The notes beneath the pieces were generated by a model. It ran no database searches and was not told the DNA's origin. It saw only the letters and a program-made list of their open reading frames with translations. A stretch of DNA of 64,000 nt from Candidatus Methanoperedens sp. (GTDB lineage: Archaea; Halobacteriota; Methanosarcinia; Methanosarcinales; Methanoperedenaceae), in contig JAQUNZ010000001.1 of the NCBI GenBank assembly GCA_028717345.1, forward strand, positions 1 to 64,000. Direction: 5' to 3'. Below, in pieces: positions 1 through 9,626 of the stretch (within the stretch, counting starts at the first letter, position 1; each line of letters begins with the position of its first letter). The position numbers and the translations under genes were made by a program.

Positions 1-10
1 ACTTGTGGAA

Positions 11-763
11 TTAAAAACCGTTATGCTGTTCCACGGCTTCTTCAAGTGTCATTTCACCTTTTGCCACTGCCCTGGCAAGAAGGCGGGGGATAGTAGAGCG
101 CCCGTTCGAGTGTTCCCTGCTATGCTCCTGGATTACCCTTACTTCACCCTGCGACGGCTCTATGAACTGTTTTCCAACTTTTTTTCCTTTGATCCTTGCG
201 ATGTTTATGGCTGCGATAATATCTGATACGACCTGACCGTGAACCCCCCTTCCAAGACGGGGGGTTGTACCGGTCTCATCCACCATTTCAATATGAAGCC
301 CAAGATCAAGGAGGTCATTGATAAGCCGGGAGCGAACAAGCCTCGCTCCATGCCCGATACGCACCAGGACATTCTTACCATCAAACTCTCTCAATATTTT
401 TTTTATGAGCGGGCAGACCTCTCCTGCTGAAACATGGTGAACAGAAATGGTTTTCCCATTTCCGAGAACTGCGATACCCGGGAATTTTCCAGGATCTATC
501 CCGATCACGATCTCATCGAATTCTTCAGAATATAAAAGAGAACATGCCCTGTCAAGCGCAGCCTGAGGTCGCCCGTCAGCTATGATGATCCTGTCACGAT
601 TGAAATCGATAATATGGGATTCTTCTTCAGTAGTAATGATCACTGCGACGCTTGAAGGAATGGGCTCAGGTGGACTGAGAACCAGAATGTCAAGTTTGCC
701 ACGCTCCCGCGACTCCTCTATAATAGAATGATAAACAGGGAAGTCGTCTGTGACAAGGGCTAT
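11..763 (-). CDS. Conserved archaeal protein with RNase H/RuvC-like fold (start unclear)
   Basis: I do not recognise a named function. The segment IGIDPGKFPGIAVLGNG followed by a beta-rich stretch looks like the first acidic strand of the RuvC/RNase H fold, so a nuclease-like role is possible but inferred. The ORF track starts it at a GTG (643), giving 210 residues. The frame stays convincingly coding upstream to about 763 (ALVTDDFPVYHSIIEES...) with no ATG, GTG or TTG. A GGAGGG sits near 781-787, about 17 bases before an in-frame ATA codon. Either the start is non-AUG, or a frameshift has cut off an ATG at 790 whose short frame stops at the same place. The pyrC gene lies upstream on the same strand. 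Confidence 0.6.
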   Translation of the reverse strand: MALVTDDFPVYHSIIEESRERGKLDILVLSPPEPIPSSVAVIITTEEESHIIDFNRDRIIIADGRPQAALDRACSLLYSEEFDEIVIGIDPGKFPGIAVLGNGKTISVHHVSAGEVCPLIKKILREFDGKNVLVRIGHGARLVRSRLINDLLDLGLHIEMVDETGTTPRLGRGVHGQVVSDIIAAINIARIKGKKVGKQFIEPSQGEVRVIQEHSREHSNGRSTIPRLLARAVAKGEMTLEEAVEQHNGF

Positions 764-849
764 TCGTCTAAACCTTTAAAGCCCTCCATTAATGTGTTTC
801 ATGAGTTTTACTCATTAATAATATTATAGTTCAGGGTATATTACTCTTT

Positions 850-2187
850 TCAATCCTCAGGTTCCTTCCTGTTAATAAATCCCCTGCCGGGAATTACTCT
901 TCCACGCCCTCTTTTTCCAATTATTTCACCATCTTCTGCCACTATTTCCCCCCTTGATATCGTCATTTTGGGAAAAATACCCTGCATTCCAGCGTACGGC
1001 GTCCATCCTGCCTTGCTGTGCATCTTTTCCTTACGTATCACCGCAGGTTCGCCCGTTAACACAAGATCTGCATCATATCCCTGAGCTATAGCTCCTTTTG
1101 GAAGCCCGAAGAGCCTTGCAGGATTTGTGCACGTTACTTCAAGTAAACGCTTCAGTGTAATAAGATTGCGTTTAACAGCAAAAAGCATTAATGGCATCAT
1201 GGTCTCAACACCAGGAACTCCTGCAGGGGCGCTCCAGATGTCTGTCATTTTCTCATGCTCAAGATGGGGAGCATGGTCTGAGGCAATAATATCAATGGTG
1301 CTGTTATTCAATCCTTCCCACAAACTCTGCTGAGATTGGTAATCCCGAAGCGGGGGGTTCATTTTTCCAAGTGTTCCAAGGCGCTTATAGTCCTTTGTGG
1401 AAAGGAACAGATGATGAGGCGCTACCTCGCAGGTTATGTTTTTATTGTTGGTTTTTTCGTTTTTTATTGTTTCAAGGCTTTCGCCAGCACTGATATGACA
1501 GAAATGCAGGTTTGTATTCCCTGCCATTTTTATCGCCTTTTGAACAGCTATCTTCTCAGACAGTGGGGGTCGCGACTTTGAGTATGATTCGGGCTGCGAA
1601 GCGCCTTTCAGTATATGAACGAACCGTTTTCTTGTTTCCTCATCCTCAGCATGGATGCATGCAACAGCGCCCAGGGTTCCGATGATGCCAAGCGCCTCTT
1701 CCAGCGTCCTGTCATTCACATTAAGTGCGCCTGTTGATTCTGCCATGAATATCTCCCCGAACGCGGTTGCACCAAGTTCCCACAGGGGTTTCAGGTGTTT
1801 CAGGTTATGCGTAACGCCTGAATTTATCCCGTAATCGATTATTGACTTTTTCGCTTCCTTCTGTTTTTTCTTGAAAGAATCTGGGTCTATAGTCGGAGGA
1901 ATAGTGTTTGGATGGTCGATCACTGTAGTGACACCTCCTGCCGCCGCCGCGCAGGAGCCGGTGTACCAGTCCTCTTTTTTTGTCATTCCAGGGTCGCGAA
2001 AGTGAACATGCACATCAATGGCTCCAGGAAGAACAAGTGCATTTTTAGCATTTATGACTTCGTTAACGTCTTTTGCATCGATGATCTTTCCGACTTTTGT
2101 TATTTTCCCGTTATCTATTGCGATCTCGGCTGGCTGTATAGCATTGTCGATAAAAATCCTGGCATTTTTTATTACAAGGTCTGGCAT
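850..2187 (-). CDS. pyrC: Dihydroorotase
   Basis: Catalyses cyclisation of N-carbamoyl-aspartate to dihydroorotate in pyrimidine synthesis. The 445-residue protein has the class I amidohydrolase layout: an N-terminal beta sandwich, the metal-binding HVHFRDPG motif near residue 60, later histidines in ACIHAED and LHFCHISAGE, and the catalytic SDHAPH motif near residue 300. Length fits class I (allantoinase-like) dihydroorotases. It starts at ATG 2187. carB, the first pathway enzyme, lies 17 kb away, so the genes are not in one operon. About 90 bases separate it from the upstream tyrA. Confidence 0.95.
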   Translation of the reverse strand: MPDLVIKNARIFIDNAIQPAEIAIDNGKITKVGKIIDAKDVNEVINAKNALVLPGAIDVHVHFRDPGMTKKEDWYTGSCAAAAGGVTTVIDHPNTIPPTIDPDSFKKKQKEAKKSIIDYGINSGVTHNLKHLKPLWELGATAFGEIFMAESTGALNVNDRTLEEALGIIGTLGAVACIHAEDEETRKRFVHILKGASQPESYSKSRPPLSEKIAVQKAIKMAGNTNLHFCHISAGESLETIKNEKTNNKNITCEVAPHHLFLSTKDYKRLGTLGKMNPPLRDYQSQQSLWEGLNNSTIDIIASDHAPHLEHEKMTDIWSAPAGVPGVETMMPLMLFAVKRNLITLKRLLEVTCTNPARLFGLPKGAIAQGYDADLVLTGEPAVIRKEKMHSKAGWTPYAGMQGIFPKMTISRGEIVAEDGEIIGKRGRGRVIPGRGFINRKEPED

Positions 2188-2277
2188 GGTATGTTACTCG
2201 ATTGGATACTTGAATTTAGATATAAGGCTTCATTATTATCGTGCCGTTACTTTACATGTTGGTATAATTATTATTTC

Positions 2278-3579
2278 TTACCTGATAGTACAGCCGATAC
2301 CTTTGAGAAGTGTCTCCACACTTCCCTGGACAAGAGCCGCATTGCTATCCCCAAATATTGTGATACGATAAGTAACACTTGTATCGTTTTGTTTTTTGAA
2401 TACATCAATGATATCAGATGAAACAACGCCATCCACGCCATTTAGAACAGTTTTCAATATTTCCGGGTCAGAACCGTGCGGTATAAAAACTGATACATCC
2501 CGTGTAACATTTTTCATGGATGTGGTTTTCCATGCTATCAATTCCAGTTCATCCAGCAGCCGGACATTCTCTATTAAAAGCTCGGTCGTTTTTCCTCCCC
2601 GCTCTAAAATAACACTTCTGGGACCTACTTTTTTCACATTCCCATAGTGTACAACTCCAGAATAGATGTGCTTGAGCGCTCGTTGCTTTCCAATTCCGCG
2701 CACAAGCTCATCATGCTCGGCTATCTTTGTGCCTATGAGCTTCTCAGACCTGCGAAGCGCCGACTCCGTATCCCCGAAATGAGCGGCTGCCTTTTTCATG
2801 TTGTTCACAAAAGCTTCGATGTCTTTGTTTTTGACCATGTCTGCCATCCGGTTGCACTGGCAGATATAAGCCCTGTGTACCTTCGCTACCTCAGGGTTCA
2901 TCTGTATCATGGCATAGAGATACGGGTTCTGTGCCAGTATCCGTCCCACAAGGTCAAGCATGATATCATACATCGGGCTCATGAAACGTCTGGATCTTGC
3001 TACATCGAATTCAAGCTCCATGAACACGGAACCAATTGAGATGTATGCGAAATGCGTGAGCCCCTGCACAACTGCCATCATCCTGTCATGCTCTGATGTA
3101 TCCATGATCTCGATATGCGCGCCGTTCTCCTCATACAGGCTCCTGATTACAGGGAACCATCTCCCGGATCTTCCCTCAATCGGTGTAAAGATGACGATCT
3201 GCCCCCTGATATCAGGTATTGAGGGACCGAACATGGGATGGGTTCCAAGTATTTCGACATCCACTGGTGCGAATTTTTGCATGGCAGCCACAGGTCCGGT
3301 CTTAACAGACGTTATGTCCATGAGAAGGCTTCCAGATGGCATTTTTGGAGCTATTTCCTGTATCGTTTTTTCAGTGATGTTTATCGGGACTGATATCATA
3401 ACGATATCACTTGTTCTTATCTCATCATCAAGGTCATCGGCAAACCTCACGCCAAGGGTCTCTGCTATGTCTTTTTTCTTATTTACGCCCCATATCGCCA
3501 CATCAAAGCCGTGTTTCTTGTAGAACTTCACGAACCACCTTCCTGTCTCGCCTGTCCCACCGATAATAAGTATTTTCAT
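2278..3579 (-). CDS. tyrA: Prephenate dehydrogenase with C-terminal regulatory-type domain
   Basis: Oxidative decarboxylation of prephenate to 4-hydroxyphenylpyruvate for tyrosine synthesis. The N-terminus has the Rossmann motif IIGGTGETGRWF, and the middle has the family pattern LGTHPMFGPS (near residue 110) and a histidine-containing helix (VQGLTHFAY). At 433 residues it is longer than the minimal enzyme. The last 110 or so residues form an additional alpha/beta domain, as in other archaeal TyrA proteins, perhaps for effector binding (inference). Its ATG overlaps the aroE stop by four bases (ATGA), so the two are translationally coupled in an aromatic amino acid operon. Confidence 0.9.
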   Translation of the reverse strand: MKILIIGGTGETGRWFVKFYKKHGFDVAIWGVNKKKDIAETLGVRFADDLDDEIRTSDIVMISVPINITEKTIQEIAPKMPSGSLLMDITSVKTGPVAAMQKFAPVDVEILGTHPMFGPSIPDIRGQIVIFTPIEGRSGRWFPVIRSLYEENGAHIEIMDTSEHDRMMAVVQGLTHFAYISIGSVFMELEFDVARSRRFMSPMYDIMLDLVGRILAQNPYLYAMIQMNPEVAKVHRAYICQCNRMADMVKNKDIEAFVNNMKKAAAHFGDTESALRRSEKLIGTKIAEHDELVRGIGKQRALKHIYSGVVHYGNVKKVGPRSVILERGGKTTELLIENVRLLDELELIAWKTTSMKNVTRDVSVFIPHGSDPEILKTVLNGVDGVVSSDIIDVFKKQNDTSVTYRITIFGDSNAALVQGSVETLLKGIGCTIR

Positions 3580-4391
3580 GAAAGCTTCTCCCTCACGGCT
3601 TTTTCCATAACGTCAACTGGAGGTGTCTTTCCAGTCCATATCCTGAAAGCTTCTGCACCCTGGAAAACAAGCATCATCACGCCATCAATGGCTTTTGCTC
3701 CTGCTTTTCTTGCCTTGCGAAGCAGCATTGTGTCCTGCGGATTATAGACAATATCAAAAACTGCAAGGTCTTTATGCATCATATCAGATGTTACAAGGGT
3801 TTCGGATGTTTTCGGGTACATGCCAACAGATGTTGAGTTTATCAGTATGTTGCTGTCCTGTATCAAACTTTTAAGATCTTCATAACCCGAAGCCTGCGCT
3901 TTACCAACTTTTTTCACATCTCCTGCAAGCGCTTCTGCCCTGTCTATCGAGCGGTTGGCAATGGTGACGCTTGCACCATCTTTTGCAAGCTGGAAAGCTA
4001 TGGCGCGCGCAGCTCCCCCGGCACCAAGCAGCAGGACATTCTTACCCTTAACTTCAATACCGTTGTGGGAGAGAGCCATTTTTGCCCCGATGCCGTCCGT
4101 ATTATATCCTACCATCCCTTCCTTAAGATCAACTGTGTTTACAGCTCCGATCTGCCTTGCAAGTTCTGTGGCATTTACGATACCAAGAGCTTTTTCCTTC
4201 AAAGGTATGGTCAGATTCAGCCCCCCGAATCCCAGCGCATGGGCGCCGTGCAGGGCTTTTTCAAGATTATCAGGACTGACCCTGAATGCATGATATTCGC
4301 AGTCCATTCCAAGAGCTTTGAAGGCTGCATTATGCATGACAGGTGAAAGACTATGAGATACCGGGTCTCCAAGAACGCCGAACAACTTCAT
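3576..4391 (-). CDS. aroE: Shikimate dehydrogenase
   Basis: NADPH-dependent reduction of 3-dehydroshikimate to shikimate. The 271-residue protein begins with the typical substrate-binding strand GVLGDPVSHSLSPVMHN, has the catalytic lysine motif NLTIPLKE near residue 60, the nucleotide-binding GAGGAARAI near residue 125 with an NRS phosphate-binding site, and the conserved DIVYNP and GAEAF(R)IWTG segments. It is the first gene of the aroE-tyrA pair and overlaps tyrA by four bases. Confidence 0.95.
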   Translation of the reverse strand: MKLFGVLGDPVSHSLSPVMHNAAFKALGMDCEYHAFRVSPDNLEKALHGAHALGFGGLNLTIPLKEKALGIVNATELARQIGAVNTVDLKEGMVGYNTDGIGAKMALSHNGIEVKGKNVLLLGAGGAARAIAFQLAKDGASVTIANRSIDRAEALAGDVKKVGKAQASGYEDLKSLIQDSNILINSTSVGMYPKTSETLVTSDMMHKDLAVFDIVYNPQDTMLLRKARKAGAKAIDGVMMLVFQGAEAFRIWTGKTPPVDVMEKAVREKLS

Positions 4392-4455
4392 GCATCTTAA
4401 TTATAAGTGTTAGTTGAAAAATATTTTGATGCATGGAAAAAAATAGAGAAACGAA

Positions 4456-4761
4456 TTACATACCTGACAGGACTTTTACAAGGGGATGAGTAAATTCCTG
4501 GTGTATGAAGTTCTCATTGCTGATAACGGGATTCTCATATGTCCTTGACCTGAAGGTATCTTCAACACCAGTAATGATCTGCCTGGCTCTTGTTGAATAA
4601 TACTCTTCCTCGCATTCACAGCATTTTACATAAGGCTGTGAACCCTTATGGACAAAAACATGGAAATAGAATTTGTGTACGTCCCTGTTTCCGCAAACTT
4701 CACATGGCATGAATTCTTGTATTACTTCACGAATTTTCATGATGATTTCAAAAAGGTGCAT
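4456..4761 (-). CDS. Small zinc-ribbon protein of unknown function
   Basis: 101 residues with two CxxC pairs (CEVCG near residue 20, CCEC near residue 47), consistent with a zinc ribbon; the rest is charged and soluble. I do not recognise the family. A second methionine at codon 8 is possible, but a TATA-like TTTATATT on the minus strand lies about 28 bases before the first ATG, which fits a leaderless transcript starting there. It stands alone between aroE (same strand) and the divergent membrane protein gene at 4874. Confidence 0.6.
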   Translation of the reverse strand: MHLFEIIMKIREVIQEFMPCEVCGNRDVHKFYFHVFVHKGSQPYVKCCECEEEYYSTRARQIITGVEDTFRSRTYENPVISNENFIHQEFTHPLVKVLSGM

Positions 4762-4873
4762 GGGTGTATATATAATTTATTATCGAGATAATATAAATAC
4801 TAATAATAATAATCATAACAACTGCAAAGCCGATGCAAAGCATTTAACCTTTTAAGATAATTACAGCCTCCAG

Positions 4874-5821
4874 ATGAAAAAGTCAAGTATTATTGTTCAG
4901 ACAATTATCGGCATTGCTATTATAATTTTTATTCTGAATAAACTTGATCTTGGCGAGGTGTTCTCCACACTCAATAGAACAAAACCACAATTCTTTCTTC
5001 TTGCCTGCATTTCTTATGTTCTCCTGAATGTTGTCCTGACATCACGCTTAAGATATCTCCTTACCCGGATAGGATACAGGTTTAAATTTAACGATGTGTT
5101 TTTTTCACACATGGGTGGGATGATGGTTGGTGACATCACTCCTGGCAGGAGCGGATATTTTCTGACCCCCTCCCTTCTGAAAAAAAAAGTCGGAAGCAAG
5201 GTAACAGACGGCATGGCATGCATTTTTGCGCCGCAGGGTATTGAGTTCATCCTTAAAGTCGGGGGCGCTGCTGCTGCCATCATTTATATTTCTACATTTC
5301 CCGGCATAAGCAATGATCTGTTGATATCCGCATCTATTGGCGCTGCGATACTTCTTGTTGCGGGTATTATCATGCTGATAATAGCTTTCAGGGACGAAAA
5401 AATAACTTCAAAATTCCTGAGAAAGGTGCCGATCTTAAAAAATTATGTCGCAAATCTGTCGTCCTTTAAAGAACGAAATCTCGGTATAAAAGAGAACATG
5501 AATGCGATCTTGTTGTTCACGATGATAGGATGGGTCTTTGCAGCGCTGCACTGGTATTTTCTTGGAAAGGCGCTCGGGCTGGAACTATCCTATTTTGATT
5601 TCTTTCTTCTCCACCCGCTTCTGACCATACTGATGTTCGTGCCAATATCGCCCGCAGGTTTCGGGTTGCTGGAAGGTGGAGCCATCCTTGTATTTTCCCT
5701 TTTTACGATCTCAGCTGAACCAGCAATGGCTTTTATTTTGCTTATGAGAGCAAGCATACTCCTGGTCGATCTGCTCGGTCTCAAAACAATTATATCAGCA
5801 CTTCGCGATCTGGAGATATAA
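4874..5821 (+). CDS. Lysylphosphatidylglycerol synthase TM region/UPF0104 family membrane protein
   Basis: A 315-residue polytopic protein with about eight hydrophobic helices. The pattern of GGMMVGDITPGRSGYF in the first half and FVPISPAGFGLLEGG near the C-terminus is that of the UPF0104 family (the membrane domain of bacterial MprF and archaeal AglD-type proteins). Members are lipid or glycolipid flippase-like; the substrate here cannot be told. It starts at ATG 4874 and ends six bases before the convergent purC gene. Confidence 0.8.
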   Translation: MKKSSIIVQTIIGIAIIIFILNKLDLGEVFSTLNRTKPQFFLLACISYVLLNVVLTSRLRYLLTRIGYRFKFNDVFFSHMGGMMVGDITPGRSGYFLTPSLLKKKVGSKVTDGMACIFAPQGIEFILKVGGAAAAIIYISTFPGISNDLLISASIGAAILLVAGIIMLIIAFRDEKITSKFLRKVPILKNYVANLSSFKERNLGIKENMNAILLFTMIGWVFAALHWYFLGKALGLELSYFDFFLLHPLLTILMFVPISPAGFGLLEGGAILVFSLFTISAEPAMAFILLMRASILLVDLLGLKTIISALRDLEI

Positions 5822-5826
5822 CCAGA

Positions 5827-6543
5827 TCATAATCTTACCCCTGGCACAATTCTCTTTGCAACTTCCCGATATGCTGCCACAAGGTCTCCCTTGTCGAACC
5901 TGAATACATCCTTATCAAGTGATTCTCCAGTAGTCCTGTCCCAGAACCTGCAAGTATCACAGGATATCTCATCAGCAAGGACTATCTTTCCTTTGCGCCT
6001 TCCGAACTCAAGCTTGAAGTCGGGAAGCAGGAGGTTTCTTTCGGCAAGGTATTCAATAAGTATGGAATTTATCCTGAGAGCGAGTTTTCGGATCTCTGCA
6101 AGTTCGGCTTTTGTGGCAAGCCCCATTGCAAGCGCCATATCATCGTTTATCATAGGATCTCCAAACTGGTCGTTCTTATAATCAAAAATGATGATCGGTG
6201 GGTCAAGTTTGTCCCCGGTTTTGAAAGGATATTTTTTAGTAAGAGAGCCGGCTGCAATATTCCTGACAATGACCTCTATCAGGACAATTTCCACAGAATC
6301 CACGATCATCTCTGTGTCCGAAAGCATGCTGTCAAAATGCGTTTTGATGCCGTTCTCCCCAAGAAGCTGGAGAAGCGTGGCAGATATCTGGGCGTTGTAG
6401 TATCCTTTCCCTTTTGCTTCGCTCTTCTTCTTGCCGTCAAAAGCCGTAAGGCTGTCCCTGAATTCCATTATTAATTTATCCGGTTCGTCGGTTTTATATA
6501 CCGTTTTTGCCTTTCCTGAGTATAGCGCCTCTTGCCTCATCAT
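5827..6543 (-). CDS. purC: Phosphoribosylaminoimidazole-succinocarboxamide synthase
   Basis: Joins aspartate to CAIR in purine synthesis using ATP. The 238-residue single-domain form shows the N-terminal YSGKAKTVY motif, the [11 protein letters not shown] signature, and the C-terminal DFKLEFGR and [13 protein letters not shown] motifs. Two methionines begin the ORF and either may be used. It is transcribed divergently from the exported protein at 6637, with about 90 bases of AT-rich promoter sequence between them. Confidence 0.95.
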   Translation of the reverse strand: MMRQEALYSGKAKTVYKTDEPDKLIMEFRDSLTAFDGKKKSEAKGKGYYNAQISATLLQLLGENGIKTHFDSMLSDTEMIVDSVEIVLIEVIVRNIAAGSLTKKYPFKTGDKLDPPIIIFDYKNDQFGDPMINDDMALAMGLATKAELAEIRKLALRINSILIEYLAERNLLLPDFKLEFGRRKGKIVLADEISCDTCRFWDRTTGESLDKDVFRFDKGDLVAAYREVAKRIVPGVRL

Positions 6544-6636
6544 GAATCGACTTAATGTAATTAAATGGATATAAAAGAGACGTTTATTAACAACAAAATA
6601 TATCTACACAAATAGTATATTAAAAGACGTGACGAC

Positions 6637-7770
6637 ATGAAAAAAATTAACCAGTTTTTAATTTCTTTAATACTGATAGCTATATTGACCAACCCGGTTC
6701 TTGGATATGCTGGAATGGGAGGTAACAGTTCAGGAATAAATGTTAATAACATCTCTCAAAACCCTGAGGAAGCTATTGATCTTGCCAATGCTACACAATC
6801 TGACATGGACATAATGTTGATCCAGCATCTCATCGAGGTGGATGCAGCCCAGTTTGAAGCGCAAAACAAGATATATGTGCGCGAAACCCTTATTTTTAAA
6901 AACATCGGGGAAAAGAACTTCTCAGGTACGCTGAGGACCTGGGTTCCTGACGGGCTTGAAGGGCTAAAAGTAGGAAAAGTACCAATGACGATGGGTGGAA
7001 GCGTCATACCAATTAATGCTATCCAGAATGGGAACGTTATTAGCTGGAATGATTATATTAAATCAAATAATCCACTTCCACCCCTGTATGCAGTGGAATA
7101 TGTGCTTTCTGCCGAACCCAAAGGCACATTCAGCAAATCGAAATTTTATACAAAAAAACTGGTGTACCCCACACTGGTCAATAAAGCCCCTTTGAACGTT
7201 GTACTTAAGGTAACCAGGGGCAGCGGAGAAACCATAACTTTGAAAGATGAAGTTGGAAGCAGCATTTCAACATCAGTGAAACCTTTGGATGAAGATAACA
7301 GCGTTCTGTACAACTGGGAAACACCCAAATTCAAGGAGATCAATATCGAAATTTCAAAGTCCGCGATCGACCTGTCACAGATAGCGATTTATTTGATCAT
7401 CGGTCTGTTGATAGTACTTGTCCTGTCATATCCGGTTATCAGGAAAAAGAGTCCAAAGCTAATGGAGATAGAAGAGAAAATAAGGACATCCCTTAAGAGG
7501 GAACCAGGGAATGAAGAACAGCAGGAAGCAGTCGAAGATACTCCTGAAGAAGAGCTGGAAGAAGAACAAGAAGAACCTGCCCCTGATGAAGAGCTTCCAG
7601 AAAAAACAAAAGACGAGCTTGAAACAGAGAAAAGCGAACTTATTTCAAAGCTCGATGAACTGGAAAAAGATTATGCTTCAGGTAACATGATAGATGAAGA
7701 ATATGAGGAATTAAGGAATTCATATCAGAAAAAGCTCAAAAATATTAACAGAAGGATAGAACGATCATGA
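6637..7770 (+). CDS. Exported membrane-anchored protein with C-terminal coiled coil
   Basis: Function not recognised. Residues 1-25 form a signal peptide (MKKINQFLISLILIAIL...). Residues 30-240 are a beta-rich extracellular region that mentions an early stress on conserved aromatic strands (IYVRETLIFKNIG). A single membrane helix lies near 250-268 (IYLIIGLLIVLVLSYPVI). The cytoplasmic tail of about 110 residues is highly acidic and ends in a short helical hairpin (LDELEKDYASGNMIDEEYEELR), a pattern also seen in SHOCT-like and CcmI-like tails. It has its own promoter divergent from purC and ends four bases before the convergent pdxT. Confidence 0.65.
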   Translation: MKKINQFLISLILIAILTNPVLGYAGMGGNSSGINVNNISQNPEEAIDLANATQSDMDIMLIQHLIEVDAAQFEAQNKIYVRETLIFKNIGEKNFSGTLRTWVPDGLEGLKVGKVPMTMGGSVIPINAIQNGNVISWNDYIKSNNPLPPLYAVEYVLSAEPKGTFSKSKFYTKKLVYPTLVNKAPLNVVLKVTRGSGETITLKDEVGSSISTSVKPLDEDNSVLYNWETPKFKEINIEISKSAIDLSQIAIYLIIGLLIVLVLSYPVIRKKSPKLMEIEEKIRTSLKREPGNEEQQEAVEDTPEEELEEEQEEPAPDEELPEKTKDELETEKSELISKLDELEKDYASGNMIDEEYEELRNSYQKKLKNINRRIERS

Positions 7771-7774
7771 GGCT

Positions 7775-8368
7775 CTATCCTATCATTTTTAAGAAATAAT
7801 GATGTATCCTTGGATCATCCGTAAGTTCAGGATGGAATGCAAGGGCAAGCATATTTTTTTGTCTTGCTGCAATAATAACGCCATTGTACTCTGAGAGGAC
7901 TTCCACACCTTTACCGAACCAGGTGATGCCTGGCGCCCGGATAAACACCGCATTGAAAGGTGAATCAAGACCTTTAAATTCTATCAAGCATTCGAATGAT
8001 TCTTTCTGGCGCCCGAATGCGTTCCTGTTAACAGTTATATCCATTATGGAAAGAAGTGACTGACCTGTTTTCTTAACCTGTTCATCACCCCTCTTTGCCA
8101 GCAGCACAAGACCGGCGCAAGTCCCCATAATAGGGACGCCTGCTTTCGCGACCTTTCGTATCTCTTCAGATATGCCTTCTTTTTCCATCAATCTTCCAAG
8201 AGTTGTGCTCTCACCACCCGGAAGAATGAGCGCGTCGCATGCAGGGACGAGTCCTTTATGTTTTATCTTTATGACTTCTGCTCTGCGACCCGTCCTGTCA
8301 AGCGCCTTTTGAATTGCATTCACATGCTCTTCTACATTGCCCTGAATTGCTATGACACCGATGCGCAT
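7775..8368 (-). CDS. pdxT: Pyridoxal 5'-phosphate synthase glutaminase subunit PdxT
   Basis: Hydrolyses glutamine and passes ammonia to the PdxS synthase in de novo PLP formation. It has the PdxT motifs GVIAIQGNVEEH at the N-terminus, GGESTTLGRL, the nucleophile-cysteine motif GTCAGLVLLA, and the His/Glu pair in AFHPELTDD. I chose ATG 8368 because the family starts at MRIGVIAIQG; the longer ORF to 8416 adds 16 unrelated residues that run into the divergent ftsZ promoter. pdxS is not in the window. Confidence 0.9.
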   Translation of the reverse strand: MRIGVIAIQGNVEEHVNAIQKALDRTGRRAEVIKIKHKGLVPACDALILPGGESTTLGRLMEKEGISEEIRKVAKAGVPIMGTCAGLVLLAKRGDEQVKKTGQSLLSIMDITVNRNAFGRQKESFECLIEFKGLDSPFNAVFIRAPGITWFGKGVEVLSEYNGVIIAARQKNMLALAFHPELTDDPRIHHYFLKMIG

Positions 8369-8411
8369 GCATCCAGAATTAATGGGCAGGAATATAAATT
8401 GTTTTGTTATT

Positions 8412-8427
8412 AACAATATTTTTATAT
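8412..8427 (+). promoter_or_regulatory. Probable TATA region of ftsZ
   Basis: The AT-rich stretch containing TTTTTATATC lies about 30-35 bases before the chosen ftsZ ATG (8455). That spacing suits an archaeal promoter with a very short or absent leader. No Shine-Dalgarno sequence is seen before the ATG. Confidence 0.4.
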
Positions 8428-8454
8428 CAATACGAATCTATTAATCTTCAGATT

Positions 8455-9420
8455 ATGGAAAAATTTACAGAAGTTATGGAAGCTTCAAGACCCACCGTGT
8501 CTATCATCGGTCTTGGGGGCGCTGGCTGTAACATCACGACCTACCTCTCAGAAAAAGGGGTAGGAGGCGCTAAAATTATAGGCGCCAATACTGATATTAA
8601 CCATCTGGTGCTGCAAAAGGCAGATAAGCTCATGCTGCTTGGGAAAGAGACCTGCCGTGGTAAAGGATGCGGGGGTTTTCCCGAAGTCGGGATGCAGTGC
8701 GCCGCAGAAAGTGAAGAAGAGTTAAAAAAGGAACTTGAAGGAAGCAATATCATTTTCATCGTTGCTGGTCTTGGCGGAGGGACAGGCACGGGGTCAGCTC
8801 CTGTAGTTGCTGAAATAGCCCATGCAATGGGCGCGGTTACAATAGCATGCCTGACAATGCCATTTGAGATCGAATCCCTGAGGCGCCAGAATGCATTCGA
8901 TGCTATCCGCGCCCTGGAAAGTACATGCGATTCCGTTGTATTGATCGATAATACAAAACTTCGCAAATTTGCCGGTAAATTGCCTCTCAAGACCGCTTTT
9001 GCAGTCGCGAATTCCCTTATCGGGGCGCTGGTCAAGAGCATTACAGAGACCATCACAGAACCAAGCCTTATGAACCTTGATTTTGCAGACCTGAAAGCAG
9101 TGCTTGAAAAAGGGGGTATCTCCTCGTTCGGGATAGGTGATGCGGAAGGTCAGGATCGCGTCGAAAAAGCAGTGAGTCGCGCAATATCCACACCGCTTCT
9201 TGATACTCCGGCAATATCTTCCCCGTATGGACTGCTTATTAATATAATCGGTGGCAGGGATATGACGCTTGACGAAGTGGCAAAAATAGGAGAGCTAATG
9301 ACTCAGCGTGTGCCTGACTCAAAGCGGGTCATCTGGGGTGCCAGAGTGAATGATGCCATGACCGGACGTATCCAGATAATTGCACTATTTTCAAGTGTGG
9401 GTAATCCATTTGGGCAGTAA
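8455..9420 (+). CDS. ftsZ: Cell division GTPase FtsZ
   Basis: Tubulin-like GTPase that forms the division ring. Visible are the N-terminal GLGGAGCN nucleotide loop, NTDINHL, the tubulin/FtsZ signature GGGTGTGSAP near residue 110, and the T7 synergy loop NLDFADLKAVL near residue 205, which suggests an active polymerising GTPase rather than a CetZ. With the ATG at 8455 it has 321 residues and no C-terminal tail beyond the core. The ORF track start at 8404 lies inside the promoter. Euryarchaea usually carry two FtsZs; which paralogue this is cannot be decided here. Confidence 0.9.
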   Translation: MEKFTEVMEASRPTVSIIGLGGAGCNITTYLSEKGVGGAKIIGANTDINHLVLQKADKLMLLGKETCRGKGCGGFPEVGMQCAAESEEELKKELEGSNIIFIVAGLGGGTGTGSAPVVAEIAHAMGAVTIACLTMPFEIESLRRQNAFDAIRALESTCDSVVLIDNTKLRKFAGKLPLKTAFAVANSLIGALVKSITETITEPSLMNLDFADLKAVLEKGGISSFGIGDAEGQDRVEKAVSRAISTPLLDTPAISSPYGLLINIIGGRDMTLDEVAKIGELMTQRVPDSKRVIWGARVNDAMTGRIQIIALFSSVGNPFGQ

Positions 9421-9499
9421 CACAATCTGCATGATTTGGAATGAATTTGGGTATAAATCTGGGAAAATCCTATTATATAGGGGAACATGGTTGATACTT

Positions 9500-9563
9500 G
9501 TAGAGGATAAATAACAATTATGATTCACTTCCTATCCTATCCAAAAATCATATAATCCTCTAC
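9500..9563 (+). terminator. Inverted repeat with T-rich tail after ftsZ
   Basis: GTAGAGGAT (9500-9508) pairs perfectly with ATCCTCTAC (9555-9563). A second complementary segment lies within the loop (TTATGATT/AATCATA), and CTTTTCTATTCATTTTTATTTT follows. This could terminate ftsZ transcription or be a small structured RNA. Confidence 0.4.
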
Positions 9564-9626
9564 CTTTTCTATTCATTTTTATTTTACAACAAGCTTTACA
9601 TATCTGCGCCAGTATTATACATGTAA

